NCBI GenBank assembly: GCA_016208495.1
Contig: JACQXX010000116.1
Location: forward strand, 83,155 to 147,154
DNA from: Acidobacteriota bacterium
Lineage (GTDB): Bacteria > Acidobacteriota > Blastocatellia > Chloracidobacteriales > Chloracidobacteriaceae
Length of the DNA: 64,000 nt
Direction of reading: 5' to 3'
Numbering within the stretch: the stretch's first letter is position 1; each line of letters starts with the position of its first letter. A program made the translations under genes and the position numbers. This document shows positions 1 to 8,630 of the stretch, piece by piece. Under the pieces are notes generated by a model. It was not told the DNA's origin. It was given only the letters and a program-made list of their open reading frames with translations, and made no database searches.

Positions 1-104
1 TTGTTTTATCAAACAGAATTATCATTACATCTATCATCAAATACATAATTACATATTAAAAGCAAAGTTAATACCGTAATCGTAAATTACCACAATTACC
101 TATT

Positions 105-1649
105 ATGAAAAATACACTTACAGTGCTTTCAATTGATATTGGCACCTCATCAGTCCGGGCTGTCTTATTTGATATTCAGGGAAATCCCATTCCCGGATCT
201 GAAGCCCGGACGACGTATCAGGTTCATTACACTCCAGACGGAGGCTGCGAAATTACAATTACAGAACTTTTCACATGGGTTACCACTGTAATTTCAACCT
301 GTCTACATCAAGTTCCTCACTCCCAGGTAGCTGGAGTCGGTATTTCGTGTTTCTGGCACTCACTCGTCGGAATTACACCTCAGACACATCAACCAGCAAC
401 TCCGGTTTATCTGTGGGCCGATACCAGATCGCGAGTGGTTCTTGATGAACTCCATACGTCAACAGTCGAAGCTGATCTTTTTGGCCGAACTGGCTGCCGA
501 ATTCATTCGACCTACTGGCCAGCCAAACTCTATTGGATTCAGGCTTCCCAGCCCTCTCTCAACTTCCCTTCTCTGTGGTGGATGTCAGTTGCTGAATATG
601 TCTGGCTCAGGTTGTTTGGAGAACGGGTAGTGAGCACGTCCATGGCTTCAGGAACGGGTGTGTTCCATCAGGGAACAGGCGATTGGGACTCACCAACTCT
701 GAACCTCTGTGGTCTGACACGATCACAACTTTCAGTCATTGCCCCCGATACCACCCGATTCTCAGGCGATCAACTCTGCTCGCCTTTCAAAAACGACTGG
801 ACGGCGTTGACTTCAGCGTACTGGTTTCTCCCGCTTGGGGACGGCGCCTGCAGTACTGTAGGGAGTGGACCACCTGGGGGAACAATGGCGGTTCTCAACC
901 TTGGAACCTCAGCCGCCGTGCGACTCAGTATTCCAGCAACAGTTCCAACCCTCAAGACACAGACCTTTGCCCAGAAGCTGTATACTGGAGGACTGTGGCA
1001 TTATCGCCTTGACGAACAATGGCATCTCATTGGCGGCGCCTTGAGCAATGCGGGGAATCTCCTGGCCTGGCTGCGAACGGTCTTCAACCTTCCAGCTATC
1101 GCCGATATCAATCAGTATTTATCAGACTCCACTCCAGATTCCCACGGGTTGGATTGCCTTCCCTTTCTGGCTGGCGAGCGGAGCCCAGGCTGGAGGGCTG
1201 AAGCCTCAGGTCTCGTCTCGGGTCTTCAGTTCCATACGACCCCGCTTAACCTGCTCCAGGCAGCACTTGAAACAATTGCGCTTCGACTGGCCTGGATCTC
1301 AGACAACCTGCACCATGCCGGTTTTCCCATTGATCAAATGATTGCCTCCGGCGGTGCCTTAACCGCTTTTCCGGCCTGGACCCAGATGATCTGCGACGCC
1401 ATCAACCTTCCACTGCTTCGACTGGACAATTCCGAAATTTCGGCTCGGGGCGCAGCCCTGTGGGTATTTGACCAGCTCGGTCTCCTGGAGCTGGCTCAAT
1501 CCCCGCTTCCACCTCACACTTCTTTTTTGCCTGACGCTTCCCGGCATCAAATCTATCGGCGGGCACTTGCTCGCCATCAACAGTTCTATTCCACCTTCTA
1601 TCAGCCTGGACGACCATCTCCCTTGGATTCAACCGGAGGGAAAAATTGA
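105..1649 (+). CDS. FGGY-family carbohydrate kinase (gluconokinase/xylulokinase-like)
   Basis: Predicted cytoplasmic sugar kinase that phosphorylates a sugar or sugar acid with ATP. The 514-residue length fits the FGGY family. The N-terminal phosphate motif DIGTSSVRAV is at residues 11-20. DTRS at 107-110 lies in the sugar-binding part. The second half has GDGACSTVGSG at 245-255, which contains the expected catalytic Asp, then NLGTSAAVR from 265 and LAGERSPGW, which resembles gluconokinase-type members. The start lies just after an AT-rich 5-prime region with no clear Shine-Dalgarno sequence. The next gene, leuS, is 425 bp away, so it is probably monocistronic. The exact substrate cannot be read from sequence; gluconate or xylulose are the likeliest. 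Confidence 0.85.
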   Translation: MKNTLTVLSIDIGTSSVRAVLFDIQGNPIPGSEARTTYQVHYTPDGGCEITITELFTWVTTVISTCLHQVPHSQVAGVGISCFWHSLVGITPQTHQPATPVYLWADTRSRVVLDELHTSTVEADLFGRTGCRIHSTYWPAKLYWIQASQPSLNFPSLWWMSVAEYVWLRLFGERVVSTSMASGTGVFHQGTGDWDSPTLNLCGLTRSQLSVIAPDTTRFSGDQLCSPFKNDWTALTSAYWFLPLGDGACSTVGSGPPGGTMAVLNLGTSAAVRLSIPATVPTLKTQTFAQKLYTGGLWHYRLDEQWHLIGGALSNAGNLLAWLRTVFNLPAIADINQYLSDSTPDSHGLDCLPFLAGERSPGWRAEASGLVSGLQFHTTPLNLLQAALETIALRLAWISDNLHHAGFPIDQMIASGGALTAFPAWTQMICDAINLPLLRLDNSEISARGAALWVFDQLGLLELAQSPLPPHTSFLPDASRHQIYRRALARHQQFYSTFYQPGRPSPLDSTGGKN

Positions 1650-1929
1650 AAGCGCAACGGCAACCGTTTTGCGGCACTCATCAGACCGCCCGTGCTCCCC
1701 AGCCAAACCCACCGAAACCGGATTCAGCGGCGGAATGAGCTGGAGTACGGCACGGTTTTTTGGCGGAACGTTCAGTGATTCAATTGAATACCCTTTGTGA
1801 TCACAAACTGATATTCTGGCAACTCGTGTCCAACCGGGCGGTATCTTTTTCAGCCTAAAATACCTTTTCCCGCCGGTTCTGCCTCAGCCCTCACCCCCTT
1901 CCCACTTGACACCTGCCACATCAACTCTG

Positions 1930-1992
1930 ATGATGCTCTCTTTCACCTCTTCTGGTGAATTTTTGGTGGAAACACTTCGCCTTGAGCATCAT
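1930..1992 (+). promoter_or_regulatory. Structured 5-prime leader upstream of leuS
   Basis: The 425-bp gap 1650-2074 has no convincing gene. Its second half can fold. ATGATGCTC at 1930-1938 pairs perfectly with GAGCATCAT at 1984-1992. Between them a perfect hairpin, TTCACC (1942-1947) with GGTGAA (1954-1959), has a 6-nt loop. The structure ends 82 nt before the leuS start. No T-box core sequence is visible, so this is not a standard T-box. It may be a leader attenuator or a protein-binding RNA; function unknown. Confidence 0.35.
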
Positions 1993-2074
1993 TTTGGTCC
2001 ATTCACATTCCCGCCCTCATCCCCCTGGATTTTTGGGAACACGATGGACACTCCCTGAAGGACACGGAACAACA

Positions 2075-4744
2075 ATGAACGAGAAGTACCTCCCGCAAGA
2101 CGTCGAACACAAATGGCAAAAACGGTGGGCTGATGAACATACCTTTGAGGTTCACCCGGATCCGAATCAACCCAAATTTTATTCGCTGGAAATGCTTCCC
2201 TACCCATCCGGGCGCATCCACATTGGTCACGTCCGCAACTATTCGTTGGGTGACGCATTTGCCTGGTATAAGCGCCTCAACGGATTGAATGTGCTTCACC
2301 CGATTGGATGGGATGCGTTTGGAATGCCCGCTGAGAATGCAGCGATCAAGCATGGCCAGCAACCTGACATCTGGACACGGTCAAATATTGCGGTTATGCG
2401 CGACCAGCTTAAACGGGTTGGGTTTAGCTACGACTGGTCGCGGGAAATCGCCTCCTGCACCCCAGAGTATTACCACTGGAATCAATGGTTCTTTATTCAA
2501 ATGTTCAAGAACGGACTGGTGTATCGCAAACTCGCCACAGTCAACTGGTGCGATCAATGCCAGACCAGTCTGGCCAACGAGCAAGCCGAGGGTGGATTTT
2601 GTTGGCGCCACGAAGAGACTCCGGTTGAAAAACGTGAGCTTGAACAATGGTATGTCCGCCTGACACATTACAATGAGGAACTGCTGGCTGGAATCAACGG
2701 TCACCTGCAAGGCAACTGGCCGGAGCGGGTGCTCACCATGCAGCGCAACTGGATCGGTCGGAGCGAAGGCGCGGTGATTGATTTTGCCCTGGCTGATGAT
2801 TCATCCCGGTCAATCAACGTCTTCACAACCCGCCTCGACACCATCTTTGGGGCCAGTGCGGTGGTCATCGCACCTGAACACCCGCTCGTCAAGCACCTGC
2901 TTGAACATTCGCCCAATCGTGCAGAGGTTGAAACCTTTATTGATCAGGTCAGCACGATGAGTATGCTTGATCGAATCGGCGAGGGCACCACCAAAGAAGG
3001 CATCAGTACCGGGCTGTGTGCGGTCAATCCGTTTAACCAGGAACAGCTTCCGATCTGGGTGGCCAATTTTGTCCTGGCTGAATACGGCACCGGAGCAATT
3101 ATGTGCGTTCCCGCCCATGATGAACGCGATTATGAGTTTTGCCGCAAATACCACCTGCCCATTCAGCGTGTGATCTGGGGCTATACCGAAGCAGATGCCA
3201 ATGTCACCCTCCGGTTTTCGGAGTTGCCATTTACCGATCCAGGGTTTCTCGGGCCAAATTGCGACCAATATGCGGGACTGCCCTCGGATGAAGCCCAGGT
3301 TGCAATGGCTGAATTTGCTGAAACCAATGGGTTTGGGAAAGCGACGGTCACCTATCGCATCCGGGACTGGGGCATTTCCCGCCAGCGCGCCTGGGGCACG
3401 CCAATCCCGATGATTCATTGTTCAACCTGTGGAATCGTTCCAGCGCGTGAAGCAGACCTGCCCATCAAATTGCCTGACAACCTGGATTTCTCAGTTGGGG
3501 CACCGCTTACTCGCTGTGCCGAATACGTCAATGTCTCCTGTCCGACCTGTGGTGGCCCGGCCCGGCGGGACACCGATACCATGGACACGTTCGTTGATTC
3601 AAACTGGTATTATTTCCGCTACTGCGATCCAAAAAATGATCAACTCCCCTTTGACCCGGCAATTGTCAAATACTGGATGCCGGTTGATTTCTACATCGGA
3701 GGCATCGAACACGCCGTCCTGCACCTGATTTATACCCGGGTCTGGACCATGATGATGCGCGATCTGGGTCTGGTTGAATTTGGCGAACCGGTCAAAACCT
3801 TGCTGACTCAGGGAATGGTCATCCTGAACGGCGCGAAAATGTCGAAAAATAAGGGGAATGTGGTTGATCCTGACGAAATGGTTGACCGCTATGGAGCTGA
3901 TGCCACCCGGCTGTCAATTCTGTTTGCGGCCCCACCTGAAAAAGAAGTTGATTGGAAACAATCCCTGCGGGTCATTGCCCCAGAGCATCCGCTGTTTGAT
4001 CAGGTCTTTAAGGGTACCCGCACCTTTGATGATCAGAATCGGCTCTCGTTTATGCTGGAACAACCCGATGCGTCAACCCTGACCCTGCCGGATAACGATG
4101 TTTCAGTCGAATACCCGGCGGCGGAAGGTGCGATGCGCTATCTGGCGCGGGTCTGGCGACTGGTCCGTAAATGGCATCCACTTGTCGCCGAAACCACTTT
4201 TGACAGCGAGCCAACCGGATACTCCGATGCCCAGCGGACCCTTCGACGGGCAACCCACCAGACCATTCAACGCATTACCCAGGCGTATGAAGACGGGCTT
4301 CGGCTCAATGTCACCGTTGCTGCCTGCATGGAATTGACCAATGCACTGTATGACTTTGACGCCACGGTGACTGAGGTTTCACAAGCTGGAATACCTGATG
4401 TGTTTGTCATTAAGGAAGGGCTTGAAGCACTGGTGGTGATGCTGTCCCCCCTGGCCCCACATATCGCAGAAGAACTCTGGGAAGCACTGGGCCATCCGTC
4501 ATCCATCTCCAAAGCCAGATGGCCAGTCTTCCTGGCTGAGTGGGCGCGCGAAGCCCAGCTTGAAATCCCGGTTCAAATCAATGGAAAACTGCGCACCAAA
4601 GTTCTGGTTGATGCCGAGGCCACTGAAGACGAAATGAACGCCATGGTACTGGCGGATCCCAAGGTTCAATCCTCCCTTGAAGGCAAAACCATCGTCAAAA
4701 CGATTGTGGTGCCGAAACGCCTGGTGAACCTGGTGGTGAAATAG
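2075..4744 (+). CDS. leuS: Leucyl-tRNA synthetase
   Basis: Class I aminoacyl-tRNA synthetase that charges tRNA-Leu. I chose the ATG at 2075 because the usual LeuRS N-terminus (MNEKYLPQDVEHKWQ) begins there; an in-frame extension back to 1955 is unconserved leader. The 889-residue product has the HIGH motif at 49-52 (PYPSGRIHIGH), the editing (CP1) domain with FTTRLDTIFG and GTGAIMCVPAHDERDYEF, and the anticodon-binding region at the C-terminus. Two oddities. The KMSKS loop reads KMSKN (588-592). About 50 extra residues sit right after it (about 631-681), where other bacterial LeuRS go straight from PPEK..W to the EGA..FL..VW helix. That insert repeats the octapeptide VIAPEHPL of the editing domain. 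Confidence 0.97.
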   Translation: MNEKYLPQDVEHKWQKRWADEHTFEVHPDPNQPKFYSLEMLPYPSGRIHIGHVRNYSLGDAFAWYKRLNGLNVLHPIGWDAFGMPAENAAIKHGQQPDIWTRSNIAVMRDQLKRVGFSYDWSREIASCTPEYYHWNQWFFIQMFKNGLVYRKLATVNWCDQCQTSLANEQAEGGFCWRHEETPVEKRELEQWYVRLTHYNEELLAGINGHLQGNWPERVLTMQRNWIGRSEGAVIDFALADDSSRSINVFTTRLDTIFGASAVVIAPEHPLVKHLLEHSPNRAEVETFIDQVSTMSMLDRIGEGTTKEGISTGLCAVNPFNQEQLPIWVANFVLAEYGTGAIMCVPAHDERDYEFCRKYHLPIQRVIWGYTEADANVTLRFSELPFTDPGFLGPNCDQYAGLPSDEAQVAMAEFAETNGFGKATVTYRIRDWGISRQRAWGTPIPMIHCSTCGIVPAREADLPIKLPDNLDFSVGAPLTRCAEYVNVSCPTCGGPARRDTDTMDTFVDSNWYYFRYCDPKNDQLPFDPAIVKYWMPVDFYIGGIEHAVLHLIYTRVWTMMMRDLGLVEFGEPVKTLLTQGMVILNGAKMSKNKGNVVDPDEMVDRYGADATRLSILFAAPPEKEVDWKQSLRVIAPEHPLFDQVFKGTRTFDDQNRLSFMLEQPDASTLTLPDNDVSVEYPAAEGAMRYLARVWRLVRKWHPLVAETTFDSEPTGYSDAQRTLRRATHQTIQRITQAYEDGLRLNVTVAACMELTNALYDFDATVTEVSQAGIPDVFVIKEGLEALVVMLSPLAPHIAEELWEALGHPSSISKARWPVFLAEWAREAQLEIPVQINGKLRTKVLVDAEATEDEMNAMVLADPKVQSSLEGKTIVKTIVVPKRLVNLVVK

Positions 4745-4776
4745 CAGGACCGAAAAAAACTGACGGAAGCCAGTGG

Positions 4777-4909
4777 GGCTTTCCCGCACTCTCGCTGAGA
4801 GTTTTGCAAGTAAATCATTGATTTAAGGCTTCTTATAGTTTGAAAATCAAAAACCTTCCAGGACTTGCAAAACAGCAATGTCTTCGATCAGCGAGCGTGC
4901 GGGAGAGCC
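4777..4909. repeat. Long imperfect inverted repeat downstream of leuS
   Basis: Outer arms 4777-4798 and 4888-4909 match in 20 of 22 positions (GGCTYTCCCGCAC-CTCGCTGA). Inner arms GTTTTGCAAGT (4801-4811) and ACTTGCAAAAC (4863-4873) pair perfectly. The element fills most of the 331-bp gap between leuS and the Rpn-like gene. It has no coding content and looks like a small non-autonomous (MITE-like) element or a large cruciform. There is no T-run, so it is not a classical terminator. Confidence 0.6.
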
Positions 4910-5075
4910 AATTTTACGTGACTGTTGACAACAATCGCCTTCAGCCAGTTCGCATCGTCCCATTTTCGTAGCTCCGCCTCTGTCCAATTCGACTTGGGGA
5001 CCTCGCTCCAGGTAAAGTACACTTCAATTCCAAAACACCACCCTGACTGGGTTCTTCTCACGGAGTGTCTCCTGG

Positions 5076-5963
5076 ATGATCAACTGGCATCGGCTCTTCG
5101 GCATTGCCCTGACCGAATTCTTCAGCGGTTCGCCCTTTGTGGTCGAACTGGAAAAAGATCTGTCGCAGAAAAAGCAATTGCTCGATATCGTCATCATTCG
5201 CCGGACCGACGGCCAGTGGGATCATCCGTTACCGGATGGATTTGACAATCTGGCTGATCATAACCTGATTAGCTACAAATCGTTGCGGGAACCATTCGAT
5301 GACTGGACGCTCAAGGAATTGACCGGCCATTACGTCAACTATCGCAAGCAGGTCAGTCCATCGCTCAATGACTTGTTGCCGGAGGACCAGTTTCGGCTCT
5401 ACGGCATCTGTACCCGGTTTCCCAGCCACCTGACTGGTCAGGTTGATATGTATCGGGTGCTGGGTGGCGTTTATGACATTTATCGGGGGTCGGACCGGAT
5501 TCGGCTGATTGTGTTGAGTGAAATTCAGGATGCCGGGCAAAATCGCATCTGGGAGCTATTCAGCACCAGGCCGGACCACATCCGGGTCGCTGCCCAGGAA
5601 TTTCAAGCCAGATACGGGGAAGCCAGCACGATTCTGAACCAGTTGTTCAGGTATTACCACATGGAGGGATTACCCATGCCGTACACGATGGAAGATTTCA
5701 AACGGGATGCCAAAGAAGAATTTCTCAAGAGTCTGACACCTGAAGAACGCCTCAAAGGCTTACCGGCTGAAGAACGCCTCAAAGGCTTACCCTCGGATGA
5801 ACTCTTAAAACACCTTGACCCCGAGGAACGCCTCAAGGATTTACCTCCTGAAGAACTCTTGAAGCGATTATCGGTTGAGGATATTCAAGCTTATTTGAAG
5901 AAGTTGCTTGACCACTCAGAGTCAGATTCATCAGAAAAGCCCTCAAAAAACAGACCAGCTTGA
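5076..5963 (+). CDS. Rpn/PD-(D/E)XK-like protein with C-terminal PEERLKGL repeats
   Basis: 295-residue protein resembling the recombination-promoting-nuclease (Rpn/YhgA-like) and related DUF4351-type families. The N-terminal segment HRLFGIALTEFF is followed by KKQLLDIVII and NLISYKSL, where the Asp and Lys of a PD-(D/E)XK core would lie; the usual Glu of the E-x-K motif is a Ser, so activity is uncertain. From about residue 218 it carries a run of 10- to 12-residue charged repeats (PEERLKGLPAEERLKGLP and variants), a known tail in this family that likely forms a helical bundle or coil. It stands alone between leuS and the MoxR cluster. The assignment rests on overall pattern and the tail, not on a complete catalytic motif. 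Confidence 0.65.
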   Translation: MINWHRLFGIALTEFFSGSPFVVELEKDLSQKKQLLDIVIIRRTDGQWDHPLPDGFDNLADHNLISYKSLREPFDDWTLKELTGHYVNYRKQVSPSLNDLLPEDQFRLYGICTRFPSHLTGQVDMYRVLGGVYDIYRGSDRIRLIVLSEIQDAGQNRIWELFSTRPDHIRVAAQEFQARYGEASTILNQLFRYYHMEGLPMPYTMEDFKRDAKEEFLKSLTPEERLKGLPAEERLKGLPSDELLKHLDPEERLKDLPPEELLKRLSVEDIQAYLKKLLDHSESDSSEKPSKNRPA

Positions 5964-6185
5964 GGCCAGTTCTTTTTCAGGTGAGCGGTTATCCAGTTTT
6001 CAAGGCTGCAATCTGACGCTGATTTGAACCTGGCCTACAGTGAGTTGCCCACTACCAAAGCGGCGTCAAGTGGGCTGCACTCTCAAGTTTTAGCTTGACA
6101 TCCCTTCTTAGACATAAGCATTCTGCCCATCTCTCAACTCCATTGATTTTCGCATTCCTTTTTCACGCTTTTCGGTCAGGTGCTT

Positions 6186-7364
6186 ATGTCTCAACCAATT
6201 CCTTCTCAAAACATCCAGTCTCCGCCAGCGGAACACTTGTATCGCGACGAACTCAGGTTTTTGGAGCATTTTGGCTCCGGAGTGCGCCCGCCAAACTGGC
6301 GCTTGACGCCGCAAGCGGTGGTGACCTTCATCGTTGGCTCGAAAGGCGAAACCCTGCGTCTGGCGAAAGATTCGAAAGCTCCAGAAGATGTGCCCCGGTC
6401 ACTGGTCATTTCTGAAAAATTTGTTGGTAACCGCGCTCTGGTTGAACGCTGTGTGGTCACCCTGGCCGGAGAACGCGGTCTGATGCTCGTAGGGGAACCT
6501 GGAACGGCCAAGTCCATGCTTTCGGAATTGCTCGCGGCTGCCATTTGCGGCACCAGCGGTTTGACGGTTCAAGGAACGGCTGGCACAACTGAAGAACAGC
6601 TTCGCTATGGCTGGAATTATTCGCTCCTGATTGCCAAAGGACCCAGGCCCGAAGCCCTGGTCCCATCCCCAATTTTGACGGCAATGAATACCGGCGGCAT
6701 TGGCCGAGTCGAAGAAGTTACCCGCTGCCTGCCTGAAATCCAGGATGCGTTGATTTCGCTACTGTCCGAGCGACGGCTGATGATCCCAGAGCTACAAACC
6801 GAAGCCATCGAGGAAAAAACGGTTTTTGCGCAAAAAGGCTTTAACGTTATTGCCACAGCCAACCTGCGTGACCGGGGCGTGTCGGAAATGTCCGCCGCAC
6901 TCAAACGCCGCTTCAATTTTGAAACCATTCCACCAATTCCGGATCTGGCCCGCGAAGTTGCCCTGGTGCAGCGTCAGGCGACCGCCGCTCTGGCCCGCGT
7001 AGACGAACCGCTCCGCGTTGATCAGGCCGTATTGGAAGCCCTGGTCACGGCCTTTCGGGATTTGCGGTCAGGCCGTTCAGTTGAAGGCTGGGCCGTGGAA
7101 ACGCCGGGAACGGTGATGAGTACGGCTGAAGCTGTGAGCGTCGCCACCGCTATTGGACTCCAGGCCGCCTATTTCCCGACCGAACGCGATCTGGTGTCGC
7201 ACCTTCCAGGATATTTGCTCGGCGTGGTGCTCAAAGATGATCCAAAAGACCGTGGGCGTTTGCTGGCCTACTGGGACAGTGCGGTCAAACGTCGCGCCGA
7301 AGGCGGCACCCGACTCTGGAAACAATTGCTGGAACTTCGTTCAGTCATCGAGTCAGAAAACTAG
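6186..7364 (+). CDS. MoxR-family AAA+ ATPase
   Basis: 393-residue AAA+ ATPase of the MoxR type, chaperone-like ATPases that work with vWA-domain partners. Walker A is GEPGTAKS (103-110). A Walker-B/sensor region follows (VTRCLPEIQDALISLLSERR), then a sensor-1 NVIATANLRDRG. I prefer the ATG at 6186, preceded by CAGG, over a GTG two codons earlier. It is followed by a lipoprotein gene and then a DUF5682-vWA fusion, all on the plus strand, so the partner vWA domain is encoded two genes downstream. Substrate unknown. Confidence 0.88.
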   Translation: MSQPIPSQNIQSPPAEHLYRDELRFLEHFGSGVRPPNWRLTPQAVVTFIVGSKGETLRLAKDSKAPEDVPRSLVISEKFVGNRALVERCVVTLAGERGLMLVGEPGTAKSMLSELLAAAICGTSGLTVQGTAGTTEEQLRYGWNYSLLIAKGPRPEALVPSPILTAMNTGGIGRVEEVTRCLPEIQDALISLLSERRLMIPELQTEAIEEKTVFAQKGFNVIATANLRDRGVSEMSAALKRRFNFETIPPIPDLAREVALVQRQATAALARVDEPLRVDQAVLEALVTAFRDLRSGRSVEGWAVETPGTVMSTAEAVSVATAIGLQAAYFPTERDLVSHLPGYLLGVVLKDDPKDRGRLLAYWDSAVKRRAEGGTRLWKQLLELRSVIESEN

Positions 7365-7464
7365 AAGCAATTGATAGGGAAGAAATTGCTTCAGGCCGAG
7401 ATGTGCTATCAATCAATAAACCTCACATGTGAACTTCCTAACCTACGAATGGAGAAATCCCCGC

Positions 7465-8187
7465 ATGGCTCATTATGTACGCCTTTTTCTCGCGCTGGCT
7501 GTGTTACTTAGCCTGACCTCATGTGCCAAGAACCTGTCCTTTACGTTTGAAATCCCCAAAGAAGAAATCCAGGCAAAAGTCCAAACCAAATTCCCGCTCA
7601 AGCCGGGCGCTGGGGAGAAAGAAAAATCCCCGGTTGAGTTGACGATAAGTGATCCGGTGATACTCCTGGAAGAAGGAAAAAATCAAATCGGGATCAGAGT
7701 CAATGTCCTGGCGATTCCATCCGCACCTCAACTCAACGCTCCCAAACCGCCATCGGCTCCGGCTGATGGCCCCAAACCGCCCGGTGGTGGTCCCAAACTT
7801 CCTGGTGGCGGCCCCGGTGGTCCTGGCGGTCCTGGTGGCCGGTTGAAGGACGGCCCTCCCTTGCCTGGAGGTGGTCCTCAAAAACCACCAGCCCCACCTC
7901 AACCTAAGTTCACCGGCACGGTGACGGTCTTTACCACGGTCAGCTATGACCCCAAAACGAAGTCCATCCACCTCAGCAACCCGAAAATCACAAACCTGGA
8001 CATCAAACAGCTTCCACCACCGCTGGAAGAACCGCTCAAACAAATGGCTGAGAAAAAACTGGCTGAAAAACTTGCCGAACAATCAATCCCCCTCGAAGGC
8101 AAATCTCCTATCGAAGAAACCGCCATTACATTTATGAAATCGGTTTCTGTGAAAAATGGAAAATTGCTGGTTGAAATCGGCTGGTAA
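7465..8187 (+). CDS. Lipoprotein, DUF1439/YceB-like, with Pro-Gly-rich insert
   Basis: 240-residue predicted lipoprotein. The ATG at 7465 is favoured because GGAG lies 11 nt upstream and a lipoprotein signal follows, ending LLSLTSC with the Cys at about residue 20. The rest resembles small DUF1439-type lipoproteins: an N-terminal beta/alpha part (FEIPKEEIQAKVQTKFPL) and a C-terminal part with LKQMAEKKLAEKLAE. Between them is a collagen-like segment of about 60 residues, rich in PGGG and PGGP triplets, encoded by locally repetitive DNA. Placed between the MoxR and DUF5682-vWA genes, it may anchor that system at the membrane, which is inference. Confidence 0.7.
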   Translation: MAHYVRLFLALAVLLSLTSCAKNLSFTFEIPKEEIQAKVQTKFPLKPGAGEKEKSPVELTISDPVILLEEGKNQIGIRVNVLAIPSAPQLNAPKPPSAPADGPKPPGGGPKLPGGGPGGPGGPGGRLKDGPPLPGGGPQKPPAPPQPKFTGTVTVFTTVSYDPKTKSIHLSNPKITNLDIKQLPPPLEEPLKQMAEKKLAEKLAEQSIPLEGKSPIEETAITFMKSVSVKNGKLLVEIGW

Positions 8188-8312
8188 CTGTTTGGGGTTC
8201 CGGGTTCCGGGTCTTGTCATTACCCAAATTTTTCGATGTGCCTGTTGCGTCCCAACTTGTGGTGAACCCCAACTTGTGGGGTCACCACATCGGGCAGCAC
8301 TCAACCACCTCA

Positions 8313-8386
8313 CCACAGAGGACACAGAGGAACACAGAGGTTTTGAGCAAGTGATCGGCCTCTGTGCTTCTCTGTGTTCTCTGTGG
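8313..8386. repeat. Inverted repeat of the CACAGAGGA type
   Basis: Arms 8313-8340 and 8359-8386 match at 25 of 28 positions, with an 18-nt loop. Each arm is built from repeats of CACAGAGGA. Just upstream (8251-8286) CCCAACTTGTGG occurs twice, the second copy as a palindrome. These lie in the 443-bp gap between the lipoprotein and the DUF5682-vWA gene, which also holds TTCCGGG heptamers (about 8195-8212 and 8481-8505) and no gene. Confidence 0.7.
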
Positions 8387-8527
8387 TTCAACAATGATGC
8401 TGACGGTTCATTGTGTTCGGGGTGATGGGGGCAATTCAGGTTGATATTTTGGAAATCGAAAAAATTTGGGTAATGACAAGGTTCCGGGTTCCGGGTTCCG
8501 GGTTTTCGAATCAAATTCTTTTTGTTT

Positions 8528-8597
8528 CCGTGGGCTTCACACCACGGCTATTACACGACACCCGTGCCGGGCTAAAATCCTTATCCTGGCGCATATG
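8528..8597 (+). repeat. Dispersed repeat family A, copy 1 (CCGTGGGCTTC hairpin)
   Basis: Begins with the hairpin CCGTGG-GCTTCACA-CCACGG, continues CTATTACACGACACCC and ends TTATCCTGGCGCATATG. The same sequence recurs at 13857-13924 (minus) and 16723-16772 (plus). This copy has only one CATATG-type end and is followed at once by octamer-like GGTGACA units. Confidence 0.75.
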
Positions 8598-8630
8598 GGG
8601 TGACAGGTGACAAAATGACAGGACAAAAAG

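Noticed and set aside
1468..1800. Open frame overlapping the sugar kinase end
   Set aside because: It is in another frame of the kinase gene for most of its length and has no family features or ribosome-binding site.
1650..2074. T-box riboswitch before leuS
   Set aside because: Hairpins exist but no T-box core or antiterminator sequence and no terminator with T-run.
4925..5245. Open frame upstream of the Rpn-like gene
   Set aside because: Overlaps the better-supported Rpn-like gene in another frame and is rich in rare patterns; no conserved segment.
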